Shown one piece after another: positions 1 to 11,290 of a stretch of 64,000 nt of DNA. Below the pieces are notes generated by a model that ran no database searches, was not told the origin of the DNA, and worked only from the letters and a program-made list of their open reading frames with translations. The stretch's first letter is position 1. Every line of letters starts with the position of its first letter. Location of the stretch: positions 930,001 through 994,000 of the forward strand of contig NW_026516206.1 in assembly GCF_025602895.1 (NCBI RefSeq), written 5' to 3'. The stretch is from Polychytrium aggregatum (lineage: Eukaryota > Chytridiomycota > Chytridiomycetes > Polychytriales). The translations under genes and the position numbers were made by a program.

Positions 1-1005
1 CTTTGCCTTCATGAGCGGCCGCCAAATGGACATCAAGGGCATCCCTGTTTACATCTCTCGTCTCGGATACACCGGCGAGGACGGATTCGAGGTGCGCAAA
101 GACGGCCAACCTGATTGCTTGATGCACGCTGGAGCAGACAACGCTCCAACAGCACGGATACCTGTGCGCCGCTGCTGTACCCACAGCAGTCGGTGGTGAT
201 GGTCAGATCGCCGCCCAGAAATCGGTGTGGGCGTCGTCTGTCGCGCTGTCCTGTGCACTTGCGAATGTCCAAGTATCCCCATCTGACCTGCGAGCCGCTC
301 CGTTCTGCTTCTGCCGTATCTCGCGATCAGATCTCCGTTCCCCATTCCGAGGCCGTGGCCCTTACCGAGCATCTTCTGGCCAGCCCCCACGTCGAGCTTG
401 CCGGCCTCGGCGCTCGCGACAGTCTCCGTCTCGAGGCTGGTCTCTGCCTCTACGGCCATGATCTCGACGAGACTGTTACTCCCGTCGAGGGTGCCCTGGT
501 CTGGACCATTGGCCAGCGGCGGCGCGCCGAGGGCGGCTTCCTCGGTGCCGACATCATTCTGCCCCAGATCAAGGGCGGCGTCAGCCGCAGAAGAATCGGT
601 CTCATCGTCGAGGGTGCTCCTGCTCGTGGTAAGCAAGACCCTTCTCTTCCTTTCTGCCGGATTGAGTCTCCGCGCTGACCGAGTTGACGAATTGACCGGG
701 CAAGCACCAAGCCAGACGACTGCTGCCGTGCACTCCTCTGTTGGGACTGTGTCGACTGATTGCATCCCTCCACCCACGCTTGCACAGAGGGCGCCGAGAT
801 CCTCAACAGCAACCAGGAAGTCATCGGCACCATCACCTCGGGCTGCCCCTCTCCTGTCCTGAAGAAGAACGTGGCCATGGGCTACATCAAAAACGGATTC
901 CACAAATCTGGAACCGAGGTGCTTGTCCGTGTCCGCGGCAAGGTTTCCAAGGGTGTCGTCACCAAGATGCCCTTCGTTCCCCACAACTACTACCGCGGAG
1001 CCTGA
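1..1005 (+). CDS. GCV1: Aminomethyltransferase (glycine cleavage T-protein), 3' part
   Basis: Carboxy-terminal part of the T-protein of the mitochondrial glycine cleavage complex, which moves the methylene carbon from the aminomethyl-lipoyl H-protein to tetrahydrofolate and releases ammonia. Exons read 1-91, 331-628 and 788-1005; both introns are GT-AG and keep frame. The first exon carries the family hallmark [12 protein letters not shown]; later come [20 protein letters not shown] and the closing barrel domain ending near [13 protein letters not shown] with stop TGA at 1003. The 5' part, including the start and any presequence, lies outside the window. Family assignment is firm from these motifs; the symbol is by analogy with yeast GCV1. 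A gap of about 540 bases separates it from the serine-synthesis gene downstream, so the two one-carbon/serine enzymes are neighbours, though no shared regulation is visible. Confidence 0.93.
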
Positions 1006-1547
1006 GCGTCAGAGTCATCCTGATGCTTGACTCTCGCCGCAGCACAGTCCCCGTTCTTTCTTTCCCCACTTGCGATGCTGAGGTCATCGACCATGCTTCC
1101 CCCTGCTCGGTCGTGATGCTCGGTCGTGAATCGCTCCTCATTTGTGATGCCCAGGCATGGCTCTGTCATCGCTGCTACCCAATCGATAGTGCATCGTTCG
1201 CTCATCCGTGTTGGTGCTCTCAGAGTCACAGACAGCGCCGTGAATATGCTGCCCCCGACCCGGATAGATCTTCAACATGTGCATCCGTCGCTCTTGCTGT
1301 CCCGTCGTCCTGTGCTTTCATGCCCACTGGTGCGAACTCGTCCGTCACGTGCGCACGTGGGCGATATCTCGGCCCCGTCGCACGAGATTGATCAGGATTT
1401 GTCCCGCAGCAATCCGCCTCGTTGTCTCCACCACCACCGTCGAGCTGGCTCTGGCCTCCTTCCTGCACCTCCCCTCCCCTCTCGGCAAGCCGACCATCCC
1501 CATCCCCATCCCCATTCCCACCCCGAGCCTCGGTTGCCTCCACTGCC
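1006..1547. other. Intergenic, with C-rich tract
   Basis: No coding signal was seen. The 3' half becomes pyrimidine-rich, with a TCCCCA/CCCCAT microsatellite around 1495-1525, just upstream of the phosphoserine phosphatase start. It presumably holds the terminator of the T-protein gene and the promoter of the next gene. Confidence 0.5.
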
Positions 1548-3200
1548 ATGCCCTCCTGGACCACTCTGCCGGCCACAGCCGCCACATCCAACGCCTTCGT
1601 CGCCACGATCCTGCGCGAACATGGCATCGCTCCCGCCTTGCTCGATGCCCTCGAGGGCTACATCCAAACACTCCCGAGTCTCCGGGCAGAGACGCTCGTG
1701 TACCGGCCGCTCTCGACCCAGCCCGAGTGCCGCGCAGGCGAAATCCAGTTCGAGACCACGGCGGAGTATGAAGCGATCCGGCCCCAGCTGGTGGCGATTG
1801 CGGCCCAGTTCCCCGGCCACGATATCACTCTGCAGGAGAACTCGGTCTTTCGCCGCAACAAGCGGCTCGTGGTCTTTGACATGGACTCGACCCTGATCCA
1901 GCAGGAGGTCATTGACGAGATTGCCAAGCATGCCGGTGTTGTCGAGCAAGTTTCGGTAAGCCGGTGACAGAGGCTGCGGCAAATCGCAGTGGCAAATCGC
2001 AGTGGCAAATCGCAGTGGTAGCAGCAGTGGCAGCCCTTTCGCTCCCACTTGCCCACTCACTTACTATGCTCGCGACCCTAGCGCATCACCGAATCGGCCA
2101 TGAATGGAGAGATCGATTTCAAGGAATCCCTTCGGCAGCGAGTCGCCTTGCTCAAGGGCATTCCCTCCAACGTCTTTGAGCACATCAAAACCGTCATTAC
2201 CTTCACTCCTGGTGCCCACCGGCTCTGCAAGGCCCTCAAGCGCTTGGGGTTCAAGCTTGCCGTGATCTCTGGTGAGTGCGGATGGCCTGGATCCACCGGG
2301 GGAGCCGACATGCGAGCGAGGTCTCTCCACCTCCCTCGATCGGTACGCCGAGCGTGGGCATTCCTCTGCAATTCCTATCAGGGTTCCTTAACAAGACTCG
2401 CCTTTCCTCTTTGACCGGGCTCCGATTCATCAGGCGGATTCATGCCGCTCGCTACCTACGTCAAGAACGAGCTTGGCCTGGACTATGCCTTTGCCAACCA
2501 GGTACCTTGAGAAAGGGCTAAGAGCAAGAATCGTGGTGGCATCGGCTGCAGTAGCAATAGTAGCAATAGTAGCAATAGTAGCAATAGTAGCATCGAGCAG
2601 GGCGATGGAGTGCTCGCAGCGGTCGTTCCTGGTTCATTCGTGTACAAGCAATCTCGCACACACCGCTGACTCGGCACTGGATCATTCCGTGACAGCTCAA
2701 GATCTCTGAAGACGGAACTCAGCTGACGGGAGAGACCTTTGGCCCTGTCGTTGACGGTGCAAGAAAGGCCGATCTGCTGCTCACGCTGGCACAGGCCAAC
2801 GGACTGATCAACGCACAGGTGATTGCTGTCGGCGACGGTGCCAACGATCTGCTCATGATGGCCGAGGCTGGTCTCGGTGTTGCCTTCAATGCAAAGCCCA
2901 GGGTCCAGGCTCAGGTGCGTACGATCCCTCGTGTGGGTTGGCTGTGTTGGATACTGCGGGTCTTGCACTGCAACTACCCATCGACGTATGTACGCTCTCG
3001 ATGTATTGAGGGGCTGTGCCTTGCGCTGCATCTTGTCTCATTCACCTCATTCACCTCATTCACCTCATCTATATCGTCTCTTCGCGCCGTGTCTGGATTT
3101 CGTACAGGCCCAGGCCCGAATCAACCAGACGAGCCTTGAGAACGTGCTTTACTTCCTCGGCTACAACGACGCCGAGATTGCCGCGCTCGTGGCGAACTGA
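1548..3200 (+). CDS. SER2: Phosphoserine phosphatase
   Basis: HAD-family enzyme of the last step of serine biosynthesis, hydrolysing O-phosphoserine to serine. Exons: 1548-1955, 2082-2271, 2434-2501, 2696-2914 and 3114-3200 (an acceptor six bases earlier, at 3108, would add Ala-Gln); all joins keep phase, giving about 323 residues. HAD motif I is VVFDMDSTLI (both nucleophile Asp and acid/base Asp present), motif II is in VISGGF after exon 2, and motif IV is VGDGANDLLMM. The N-terminal ~90 residues resemble the regulatory/cap extension seen in eukaryotic and proteobacterial SerB. The ATG at 1548 is preferred because the frame upstream is proline/serine-rich and unlike the family. Intron 3 contains a 9-bp TAGCAATAG-type array and intron 4 a CTCATTCAC array. 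Confidence 0.93.
2540..2592 (+). repeat. Intronic tandem repeat, 9-bp unit
   Basis: About five copies of a TAGCAATAG-like unit lie inside intron 3 of the phosphoserine phosphatase gene, in no reading frame used by the protein. Confidence 0.8.
3038..3068 (+). repeat. Intronic tandem repeat, CTCATTCAC unit
   Basis: Three to four copies of a 9-bp unit lie within the last intron of the phosphoserine phosphatase gene. Confidence 0.75.
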
Positions 3201-3890
3201 GCCGACTGTCTCCAATGAGAATCATGGCAAACGGAAAGAGCCGGTGTGCGTGTGAGGAGAGCGGAGCAATGTCCATGGTGTCTGGCTGCTCCAGACCTTA
3301 TCCACAACGTCTCAAACTTGAGTTGGGGAGGTCTGCCCCACATTCGCCAATAGAGAAGCGTCAGTGCCATCTCCCCGCTGTGCTGTCTGACTGACAGAGC
3401 TCGACCCGACCAAGTCGAAGGTACTGTGTGCATCGCTTGGCATATCATGGCGACATCACCCGTTTGCAGTGTTGCCTGGCTTGTGTGCACTGAACGAAAC
3501 CCCCCCGTCAGGCATCGTGCCGATGGCGGTGCGTCGTATATCGGTTACGTGTCAAGTGTATATTGGTGAGCGAGAAAGAGAAGCAAAAGTATAAAACAAA
3601 TCGACTGGAAATCACTGACATGGGGAGGAGGAGGGGAGAAATCGACCAGGGCGGCGCACACACCACAGACCACAAAGAGTGCCCATGTCCGCTGTGAAAA
3701 GAGCCAGAGGTAGGAGCCGGCTGGACATTCTTCAGAAGCAAGGACGGAGGAGCCTGGCTAGAGAGTCTGGGTCCCTGCGGTCTCGAGGATCGGTGTAGTT
3801 GGGAGGAGCAGCAGCTTGATGGCCGACACACGGCATCGTCGGTACCAGGACAGAGGGAGCATCCACAGAGAGTGAGGCAGGCGATACTAT
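3201..3890. other. Convergent intergenic region
   Basis: Lies between the 3' ends of the phosphoserine phosphatase (plus) and universal-stress protein (minus) genes. It probably consists of two 3' untranslated regions; open frames here are short and resemble no family I know. Confidence 0.5.
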
Positions 3891-4800
3891 TTACAACGAG
3901 TCATCCGTGGCTTCCTCAGCAGGGTTGGTCTTGATGTTGGATTCCTGGAGGCGGGCAACGATGACGGGGCAGGTGGCGTGGGCAACGCAGTGCTGGGAGA
4001 CGGAGCCGATCAGGAATCTGCAGCAAATCGAAGGAGGGCCATGGCAAGGGGATATGATGCGTTAGATGCTGCTGGGCGGATCCGGAATCGCCAGAGGCAG
4101 ACAGCGCGGCTGCCCGAGCCGCAAAGACAGACTCGACTGTGGAGCTCGACGAGCTGGCCGAGAGGGATTCTGTTGCTTACCCCTGGATATGGGTCTTGCC
4201 GGCCGAGCCCAGGACGAGCATCGAGGGCTGGATCTCGCGGGCGAGGTCGCAGATAAGGTTGCCGACCTGGGGCTTGTCGCCGATGACGATGCGGACGACA
4301 TAGTCGACTTTGTGGAGGTTGTGGCTCTCAGCCAGGACGCGGATGAGAGTCTTGATGCGGGAGAAGGCCTGAGAACGCAGCAACGCCGAGGGAGAGATAG
4401 AGAGACACAATCAGAACTGGTAAACGGAAGAAGCGACGATGGCCTGTGCCAACGGGCGAGAGCGACGAGATGGTTCTGCGAGCGAAAAGCCCTCAGGAGC
4501 AAGAGCACAGACGATGCAGCCTGGGTCGGAGGTCAATGTCGCCTCGCCCGCAAGCCGATGCGAGCCGATCTGGCCTGCGAGACAAGCGCGTAAACCCCAG
4601 CCAGCTGCAGCCGCGTTTGCCCTGGACAAAAAACGCTCCGACGGACGGGATGTGCTTACAGCTTCCTTCTCGACAGCATCGGGGACGACGGTAGAGACAA
4701 CGAGCTTGTCGTGCTCCTTGAGGATGTAGGTGAACACCCAGGAGAGGGCGCTGGAGGCGTGGGTAGATTCGTCGTGGGCGAACAGGACAGTCTTGGTCAT
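3891..4800 (-). CDS. Universal stress protein (UspA fold)
   Basis: Small single-domain Usp protein of about 151 residues; such proteins bind ATP/nucleotides and are linked to stress survival, but the substrate cannot be told from sequence. Exons on the minus strand: 4800-4660, 4368-4181 and 4017-3891, all GT-AG and in phase. It opens MTKTVLFAHDESTHASSALS (strand 1 plus the Asp that contacts the nucleotide). The C-terminal nucleotide-binding G-2x-G-9x-G(S/T) region is read across the last intron as LVLGSAGKTHIQG then FLIGSVSQHCVAHATCPV. The tail is acidic. A good TATA element (TATAAAAG) sits about 110 bases upstream of the ATG, consistent with a regulated or strongly expressed gene (inference). 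Confidence 0.9.
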
Positions 4801-4909
4801 GATGGGCAGGAAGAGTCTTGCAAAGGCAGAGCCGGACAGATGGAGGAGGAAACGAGACGAGTGCGAGATGCAATGCAAAAATTCGGAGCGTCGGGAAGGC
4901 AAGACCCAG

Positions 4910-4917
4910 CTTTTATA
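4910..4917 (-). promoter_or_regulatory. TATA box of the universal stress protein gene
   Basis: TATAAAAG on the minus strand, about 110 bases upstream of the ATG at 4800. Its position and sequence fit a core promoter element. Confidence 0.6.
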
Positions 4918-6152
4918 TCCACGCAGCTGATCGGACCAGCGCCTCGCCCGGCGGCGCTCTCGGCTGCATCTCGCCGGGTCGGTGGTCCGTTCATCCGCAC
5001 AAGCCGCGCGGCGTTGAGTCATATTCTGTCAGCGGGTCAGGACGCGCCGGGACGACACGTGAGAGCGAGCCGGGGGATGGGCGGTGTTGGCCATGGAAGA
5101 AAGGGCTGGCTGTGGATGGTGGCAAGAACGGGCGATGCTGCGTGTGGGTGATGGTGGGTGCTGGTGAGTGCTGGTGAGTGCTGATGCTGCTGGCGGTGGA
5201 GAGGGAAATCGATGGGCGAGAGCAGGAGCGAGGGCGGTCGTCTTGCAGCCGGATCCGACTCTGTCCCCGGTGATTCGCAGCGCCTCGCCGGGCGTTCGAT
5301 GCATTCGACGCATTTGGTGGAATCGATGCGATCGATGCGATCGATGCTGGGCGCTCAACGTGCTTGGCCATCCGCAGCGTGCTTGGCCAGCCGCAGGCCG
5401 CCTGCTCGGTGCATGTGCATGAGCAAGGCCACGGCCCACCCGCAGACCCCGGCCCATGAACGGCACTCCTCCGCGAGCACTCCGCGAGCACTCTGCCGAA
5501 AAGTACTTTTGCCCATCAGGGACCCTGGCGACGCAGTGATTCACCATGCATCATCCCGTCGCCTATTCACCCGCGGGCTCGGTGGTTGATACTCCACCGT
5601 GGCAGTGGTGTCTTTGCTGCCTGCAACTCCTCGCTTGCGACGCTATCCCGTCCTACCAGTCCGGGACCAGCGGTGGCAAACATCGGCCACTCGGATTGTT
5701 CGTTGCCTGGGTCGCTGGATGGCTGTCTCATTCCGTTCAGTCCGTCTCGTCCTCTCGACCGTCGATCCTTACCAGCATCTGTGATTGGACAGCCTTGGTG
5801 CCCTTCTCTGGAACCAGAGGCTCGAAACTTTGGCTCCTGAGTTCTCGTCAGACGTTCGCTTGCCGGCCTGCCAGCCAATCGTCTCGCTCCATGCCCATTC
5901 CAGCAGAAGATGCTCGCCAGACACCTCCAAACCCTCTGCGGCCGCGGCCAGAGCGACGCTCCCAGCCCGATGCCAACCACCAGCCGCTGCCGTCGGCAGG
6001 TCAAAAGGTCTGCGGGCATATCCTCCCGTCAAACTCTCGCTCGTGCAAACAAAACAAACCAAACCAAGAGATCTAACCTCATCGCGACCTGCACTTCTGC
6101 TCGTGTTGTTTGCAAACATCGGGCCTGCTTTCCACTGCTCCATGCCCCGGCC
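4918..6152. other. Divergent intergenic region
   Basis: Upstream of both the universal-stress gene (minus) and the GT2 gene (plus). It holds a short ATCGATGCG repeat near 5318-5348. No additional gene is supported; the many frames are low in family-like content. Confidence 0.5.
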
Positions 6153-8876
6153 ATGCCTGCGCTCCTGAACATTGACCAGTTTGCGGTCCCGGCCGACGAA
6201 TCGATCCCGCCGTGGCTGCGAGTCGTGGCCATCGTCATCACCTCCCTCTCGGCCCTCGAGTTCTCCATCTACACGCTGCTCTTCCTGGCCTTCCTGGCGC
6301 ACTCGTTCGCCACTGCGCGCTCGTTCTTGCGGAGGACATGGGTGTTGGTTGGCTCGCTGCTGTTCCTGCTCCTGCGTCTGCCCTTTGTGGTGGTGCATCT
6401 GTACAACTACAAGATTGTCTTCCCGCAGCTCGACTTTGGCGTCCTGACCGAACCGGAGGTCCTCACCGTATGCTTCTGGGCCATCTCTTGGCTCTACTTT
6501 GCCATCACTGCCCTGCCGCCCGTCGGCTTGTTTGTCAAGGAGCTCGTGGCGGCCATCTACTGCTGCTTCTCTCCCAGAGAAGGTGCCATCCTGGACCCTA
6601 ACAGTCCAAGAAAGCCCACCGTCGTCGCTATCGTCCCGGTCTACAACGAGCTATCCGAGGTGAGCACCAGCGAGACATGTCCGGCCAATCCCGGTCCCTG
6701 TTCCCACGCACTTGACAGCAGCCGGATGCATTCGAGCTCTGGCCGTCTCGCCTGTGCGTTGTCATCTCGCCTGTGCGGTTGCCGTCTCACCCGCCCCACT
6801 GTCGCTCCTTCGTGCATCGAATGCCAGGTACTGCTCTCGGCATGTATTTCCTTTGTTGAGTCCCAGTACCCCAAGGACCGTCTGCATCTGATCCTGGCCT
6901 TTGACGACAAGTCCATCGATAGCCCCCTCTTCAAGCGAACCATGAAAAATCTCAATGTCCATGGCCACCACCAGACCGACGACCCCGATGTCTACAACCT
7001 TTGCTTTTCGAATGTACCGGTGACTCTGTGCCGCTTCCAGCATGCGGGCAAGCGCCAGACCCAAGCCCGTGCCTTTGCCTTGCTCGAAACGTACCACAAG
7101 ACCGAGATCGACCAGGGCTCGCCGCCGCTGGTCCTGCTGATGGATTCGGATGTGGTTCTGGATCGTAGGGCCGTCGCCTCCATGGTGAGCCGCATGAGTG
7201 CCAGGCCCAGCCTCAAGGCCCTCTGCGGCCTCATCAACTGCACGTCGCCGTACTTCAATCTGTGGCTCTATCTCCAGGACGCCGAGTACGTCGAGAGTCA
7301 GTGGCTCCTCCGCGGCTGGGAGTCCATGCTGGGAGGCGTGACTTGCCTGCCAGGGGCTTTTACCATGCTGCGGTACGAGGTTGTCAAGGAGCTCGCTCCG
7401 AGCTACTTTGGTCTGATTCCGACGGCGTACATGTCGCATCTGGAGTATCCGCGACTTCATCTGGGTAAGACCGATCCGAATCGCCAGATCCCGGACTGCC
7501 GCTTCCGCCAGGGATTGCAGCCTTACTCTTCTCTTCCACCGCCCCATTGCCTCCATCCAGGCGAGGATCGCTTCATGACCTTCCTGGTTTTGGAGCAGTT
7601 CACGGGTATGCACCAAGTCGCCTTTGAGCCGCGTGCCCGATGCAAAACATACGCACCTTCAAAGTTCACCGATCTGCTGAGGCAGCGACGGCGATGGTTT
7701 CTTGGTAGGGCCACGTTCTGCGAGTAGAGCCGGACATCCAAATATTGAAATGGGCATTCCGTCCGAGACCCAGGCGGCAAACTACAGCCATTCACTCCGT
7801 CCCCTGTTCGCCGCTCGTCTTTGCAAGTTTCAGTTCAGGGAGGGCAGGCATTTCGGACCTTGGAAGCTCTGCTGCATATTGAAAGCTCTGCTGTGCATGG
7901 GAAGATCGGCTGGGCTGTCGAGCACATAGCCTGATTCACCTGCAATGCATTGCCGGACTAACATCGTGGTTTGCTTGCACTACAAGGCACCATCGCCAAC
8001 GAAGCGTACATCCTGACGTCGCCGGTCCTGTGGGCAAGCTATCCGTTGCTCCTGACCATCCAGCTCCTCCACAGCTCCTATCGCTCTCTCTCCATGCTCA
8101 ACTACCTCCTGGTGATCTTTCTCTTCCTCAGCCAGATGAACCTGTTCCCGCCCCTCTACTTTGTCGTCTGCTACCTCATTCCGCTCGGCCTCACTGCGCT
8201 GTCCATGCTATACATGGCCGTTCGCCTCCGACGATGGAACGTGGTCGTCTACCCAATCACATATGTGCTCTTCCCCTTTGTGAACTGGATCGTCCTCTTC
8301 TATTCGATCGCCACCTTCACGAGAAGGAGCTGGGGCGGCCCCCGTGTCGTCAAAGCCGCCGAGACCAGCGAGTCGCCCAGCCCAACCGAGTCCGAGTTTG
8401 ATGCCCGCGAAATCATTGAGATGTACTCGGACGAATACCAGCGAGTATGGACCCCCTGTTTGACTCTCTTGCACATGCCCTCCGCCATGCTCGATGTCGC
8501 CGCGATCCGAGGGGCGTGCAGCATTCGCACCGCACTCGCTACTAACGCTTTCTGCCGGACCGGATGCAACGCACCATAGTGGGTGGTGTCCATGCCGCCG
8601 CCTCCACATGCCGCACCGGAGGTTATCACTGTTCTGGACACCGAGAGCCCTCGGTATATAGACCACGAGCATCGAAAGTCCAGCATGAGCGATGTCTCAG
8701 GCAAAACCCTGGCCCTTGTCCGAGCCGAACAAGACACTCCCTCGATGCCTGTGCCCATGCCCGTGCCCTTGTCCACGCCCATGTCATTACCGGAACAACC
8801 ACGGTCGTCGGCTGACCCACAGCAGCAGCCCGACGAAAAGACCCTGCACCGGTTCAATATGAGTGGGTCGGACTAG
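6153..8876 (+). CDS. Chitin-synthase-like processive GT2 glycosyltransferase
   Basis: Integral-membrane family 2 glycosyltransferase of about 680 residues, probably polymerising UDP-GlcNAc or a related sugar at the cell surface. Exons: 6153-6659, 6828-7464, 7561-7704, 7987-8444 and 8580-8876, all in phase. The N-terminus has three to four hydrophobic segments, followed by the catalytic domain: VVAIVPVYNE, the first Asp pair in LILAFDDKS, the DxD motif in VLLMDSDVVLD, GGVTCLPGAFTMLR, HLGEDRFMTFLVL, and the chitin-synthase signature QRRRWFLGT spanning an intron. Four to five membrane segments follow, then a polar Pro/Ser-rich tail of about 130 residues. It lacks the myosin-motor and cytochrome-b5-like regions of large chitin synthases, so the exact class and product (chitin versus another beta-glycan) remain open. 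Confidence 0.85.
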
Positions 8877-9399
8877 CACAACCTTTGATGGGCCCTGACG
8901 AGAGCCTCGGCATCTGTCGTAGGCAAAAACGTGTTGCCATCTCCTGGTCTCCACCCACTCGCTCTGCTTCGCCCACCGCCGCTGTAACTTCTTACCCCTA
9001 AACTCACCAAGCGCTCCCCAAATAGTACCCCTGAATCTGATAGAATGTCAAATACATGTAATCTTGTGAGACCATAATCAGTCCGAATGTAAATGAGACA
9101 CACAGATATCGTGGTCGAGGAAGGGAGCTGTTATTCGTGGCAGTGTCCATTTATGAGTATTCCCCCTGAGACACCGCACTCCCTTTGCTGCTGCCAGTCG
9201 TCTTGGGTCGAGTCCTCACTGCCTTTGACTCTCGCTGGTCGATATCCATGAACGATGATCGGCCCATCGAGTGTGACAGCCTATTTGTTGGATTCCAGCC
9301 GTACATTCGCTCGGTATCCTTAGCGACTTTCATCCCACCTCCGAATTGCGCTGCGGCCCAATGGTCATTCTCTCCAAGGAGCCGCGCACCCGGCCGCTG
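8877..9399. other. Convergent intergenic region
   Basis: Lies between the stops of the GT2 gene (plus) and the pseudouridine synthase gene (minus). It appears to be 3' flanks only; nothing else is recognisable. Confidence 0.5.
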
Positions 9400-11200
9400 T
9401 CATGTCCTGAAGCTTCGTCGGATCAGATAGGTGCATGTCAGTGTCAGTCCAGCAACAAGGGTCAGTCCCGCGGCCGTCCAGGCGGTAGTGAGCAGCCCCG
9501 GCCGATGCCTCTTCCAAGCAACTTCGCGCGGAGTCAAGTCCCAGGGCCCCTTGAGCTCGGGCAAGACTTGACTGCCTGGTGCTGACGGGAAGCCCGAGAT
9601 TAGTTGCGAGAACGGCTCGTGTGTCTCGAGCTCGATCGTCCCGGTGACCAGCGGGATCGTGATCTTCCAGGCATGGAGCATTGTCCTAAAGGACTCGTTG
9701 GTGTGGTCGGGCCGTTCGTAGGCATAATCACCCACGATGGGATGCCCGATAGAGGCCAAGTGCACTCGGAGCTGATGCCGGCGTCCCGATAGCGGCTCGA
9801 GCTGCACCAGAGTGACCTCCCGATGCAAAAAATACCCCACTTGCAAGGGCGTCACCAGCGTTTCCGAGGGCTGTTTATGGAAAACACAAATACAATCGTG
9901 GAGAGTTGACTGTTCAGTATGCGGGAGCAAAGAAGCGAAACGGGAACGAAAGGCGCTCGCTTGGTTGGAGTGTGCAAGGGAACGAGTCACCAACAGCAGC
10001 AGCAGAACAGCAGCAGCAGCAGCAGAACAGCATCGGTTTGCGAGAACGTCGAGACTCACCCGGCCAGGATTATCGTCCGTCCCAATGCACATCATCTTGT
10101 CGTTCCCCTTGACTGTCGCGATGGGCTTGTTGATCACAAAGCTGATGACGATAAGCGGCAACAGCAGCGGTCAGGGCAATGTGGTTCGACCGAAAATGGC
10201 CAAATGCAGATGGCTGGATCGACTGCCACTCTGACGACGCAAGCTGGCACTCACGGATCGGTGGTGAGATGGCCCCGGATGAGAGCGACATAGGTCTTTT
10301 TGACAAGCCGTCGCATGAAGAGCTTTCCACTGCGAGATAATGGATGGAATTGCGATTAGCCCACACTCATGATGACATCGCTCTGCCGTGCCGCAACACT
10401 GCGCATCCATCTGGCGATCCAACCATTCGCTGCTTACGTTGCGCCGGTCGCTTTGCTACTCAATGCCCAGATGTGGATGCCCGAGGTCACATAGTCGAGC
10501 TGGTGAGCCAGGAAGATCTTGCTGTACTGTGGAAACGCACCCATCAGGATGGATTCGACTGGGATAGATGAAGTCCGATAGCCATACGGCGACTGCGGTG
10601 AGTCTGGGTGCCGCTGCAGAAACAGCCTCAAGTGCACTGCATGGAATGAGCGAAGACCAAGCCAGTCCCTGCATGTTTGCCCCCGGAGAACTCCCGGAAT
10701 CCGGCATAGATCCGTCTGCCCAGTCCTGCTTCGTTGTCTCCCCCGCTCGTCATCCGACCCAAATGGTGTCGGTGTGCATGCTCCGACAATTGAGTGGATC
10801 GGAAGGCGGGTAATCCAGCACCAAGCGCCTTACTTGTCGGACAATTGTGCAGCGGGCCATCGATGCGGACGTTGTAGCTGTCCAAAATATGGATGCAGGT
10901 GAGAGGAACTCGGAGCGACGGCGGCGTCGGGACGAGGCCAGGAAGCACGAGGGGCCCTCGGACTTACGGCTTGTTGATGATGAGGTACTGTCCCGGCTCA
11001 TGATACAGGATCGGAATTCGGTAGTGGCGATCGAAGCGGGGATCGACGGCATCGACAGGAGGAGGGATCGGAAGCGGGCACTCTGGTGCCTTGCGGGCGT
11101 GGTATTCAAAGCGCTCCTTGCGGGTGAATCGAGGGGTGTACTGTCTGGGCGCTGGCGAGGGCGCTGCTGTCTCAGAGTCTGGGTTTGGAACCGACTCCAT
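9400..11200 (-). CDS. RluA-family RNA pseudouridine synthase (RPUSD1-like) with C-terminal membrane segment
   Basis: Converts uridine to pseudouridine in RNA; the target RNA is unknown. Exons (minus): 11200-10968, 10877-10834, 10636-10438, 10329-10255, 10141-10060 and 9870-9400, giving about 367 residues in continuous phase. It shows LIINKPYNVRIDGPLHN (motif I), the catalytic Asp in HQLDYVTSGIHIWAL (the HQLD form used by RPUSD1, not the usual HRLD), LVKKTYVALIRGHL, and LEPLSGRRHQLRVHLASIGH (motif III). Exon 3 is the least certain because it may hide another short intron before the HQLD motif. After the catalytic domain, a hydrophobic stretch TAAGLTLVAGLTLTCTYLI is followed by Arg-Arg, resembling a tail anchor, which is not usual for this family. 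A CAG-rich repeat lies in the last intron. Confidence 0.88.
9988..10034 (+). repeat. Intronic CAG/AACAG microsatellite
   Basis: CAG triplets interrupted by AACAG lie inside the last intron of the pseudouridine synthase gene. Confidence 0.8.
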
Positions 11201-11290
11201 TTCGGCAGAGAAACGACGGGCTGAAGGAGGGGGTCGAGCGGGACCAGGCTGGAGCGGGTCAGATCAGATCAGATCACACAATCAACCTCT

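Noticed and set aside
49-984. 311-codon antisense frame over the T-protein gene
   Set aside because: Crosses the introns and exons of a firmly assigned gene on the other strand and has no domain of its own.
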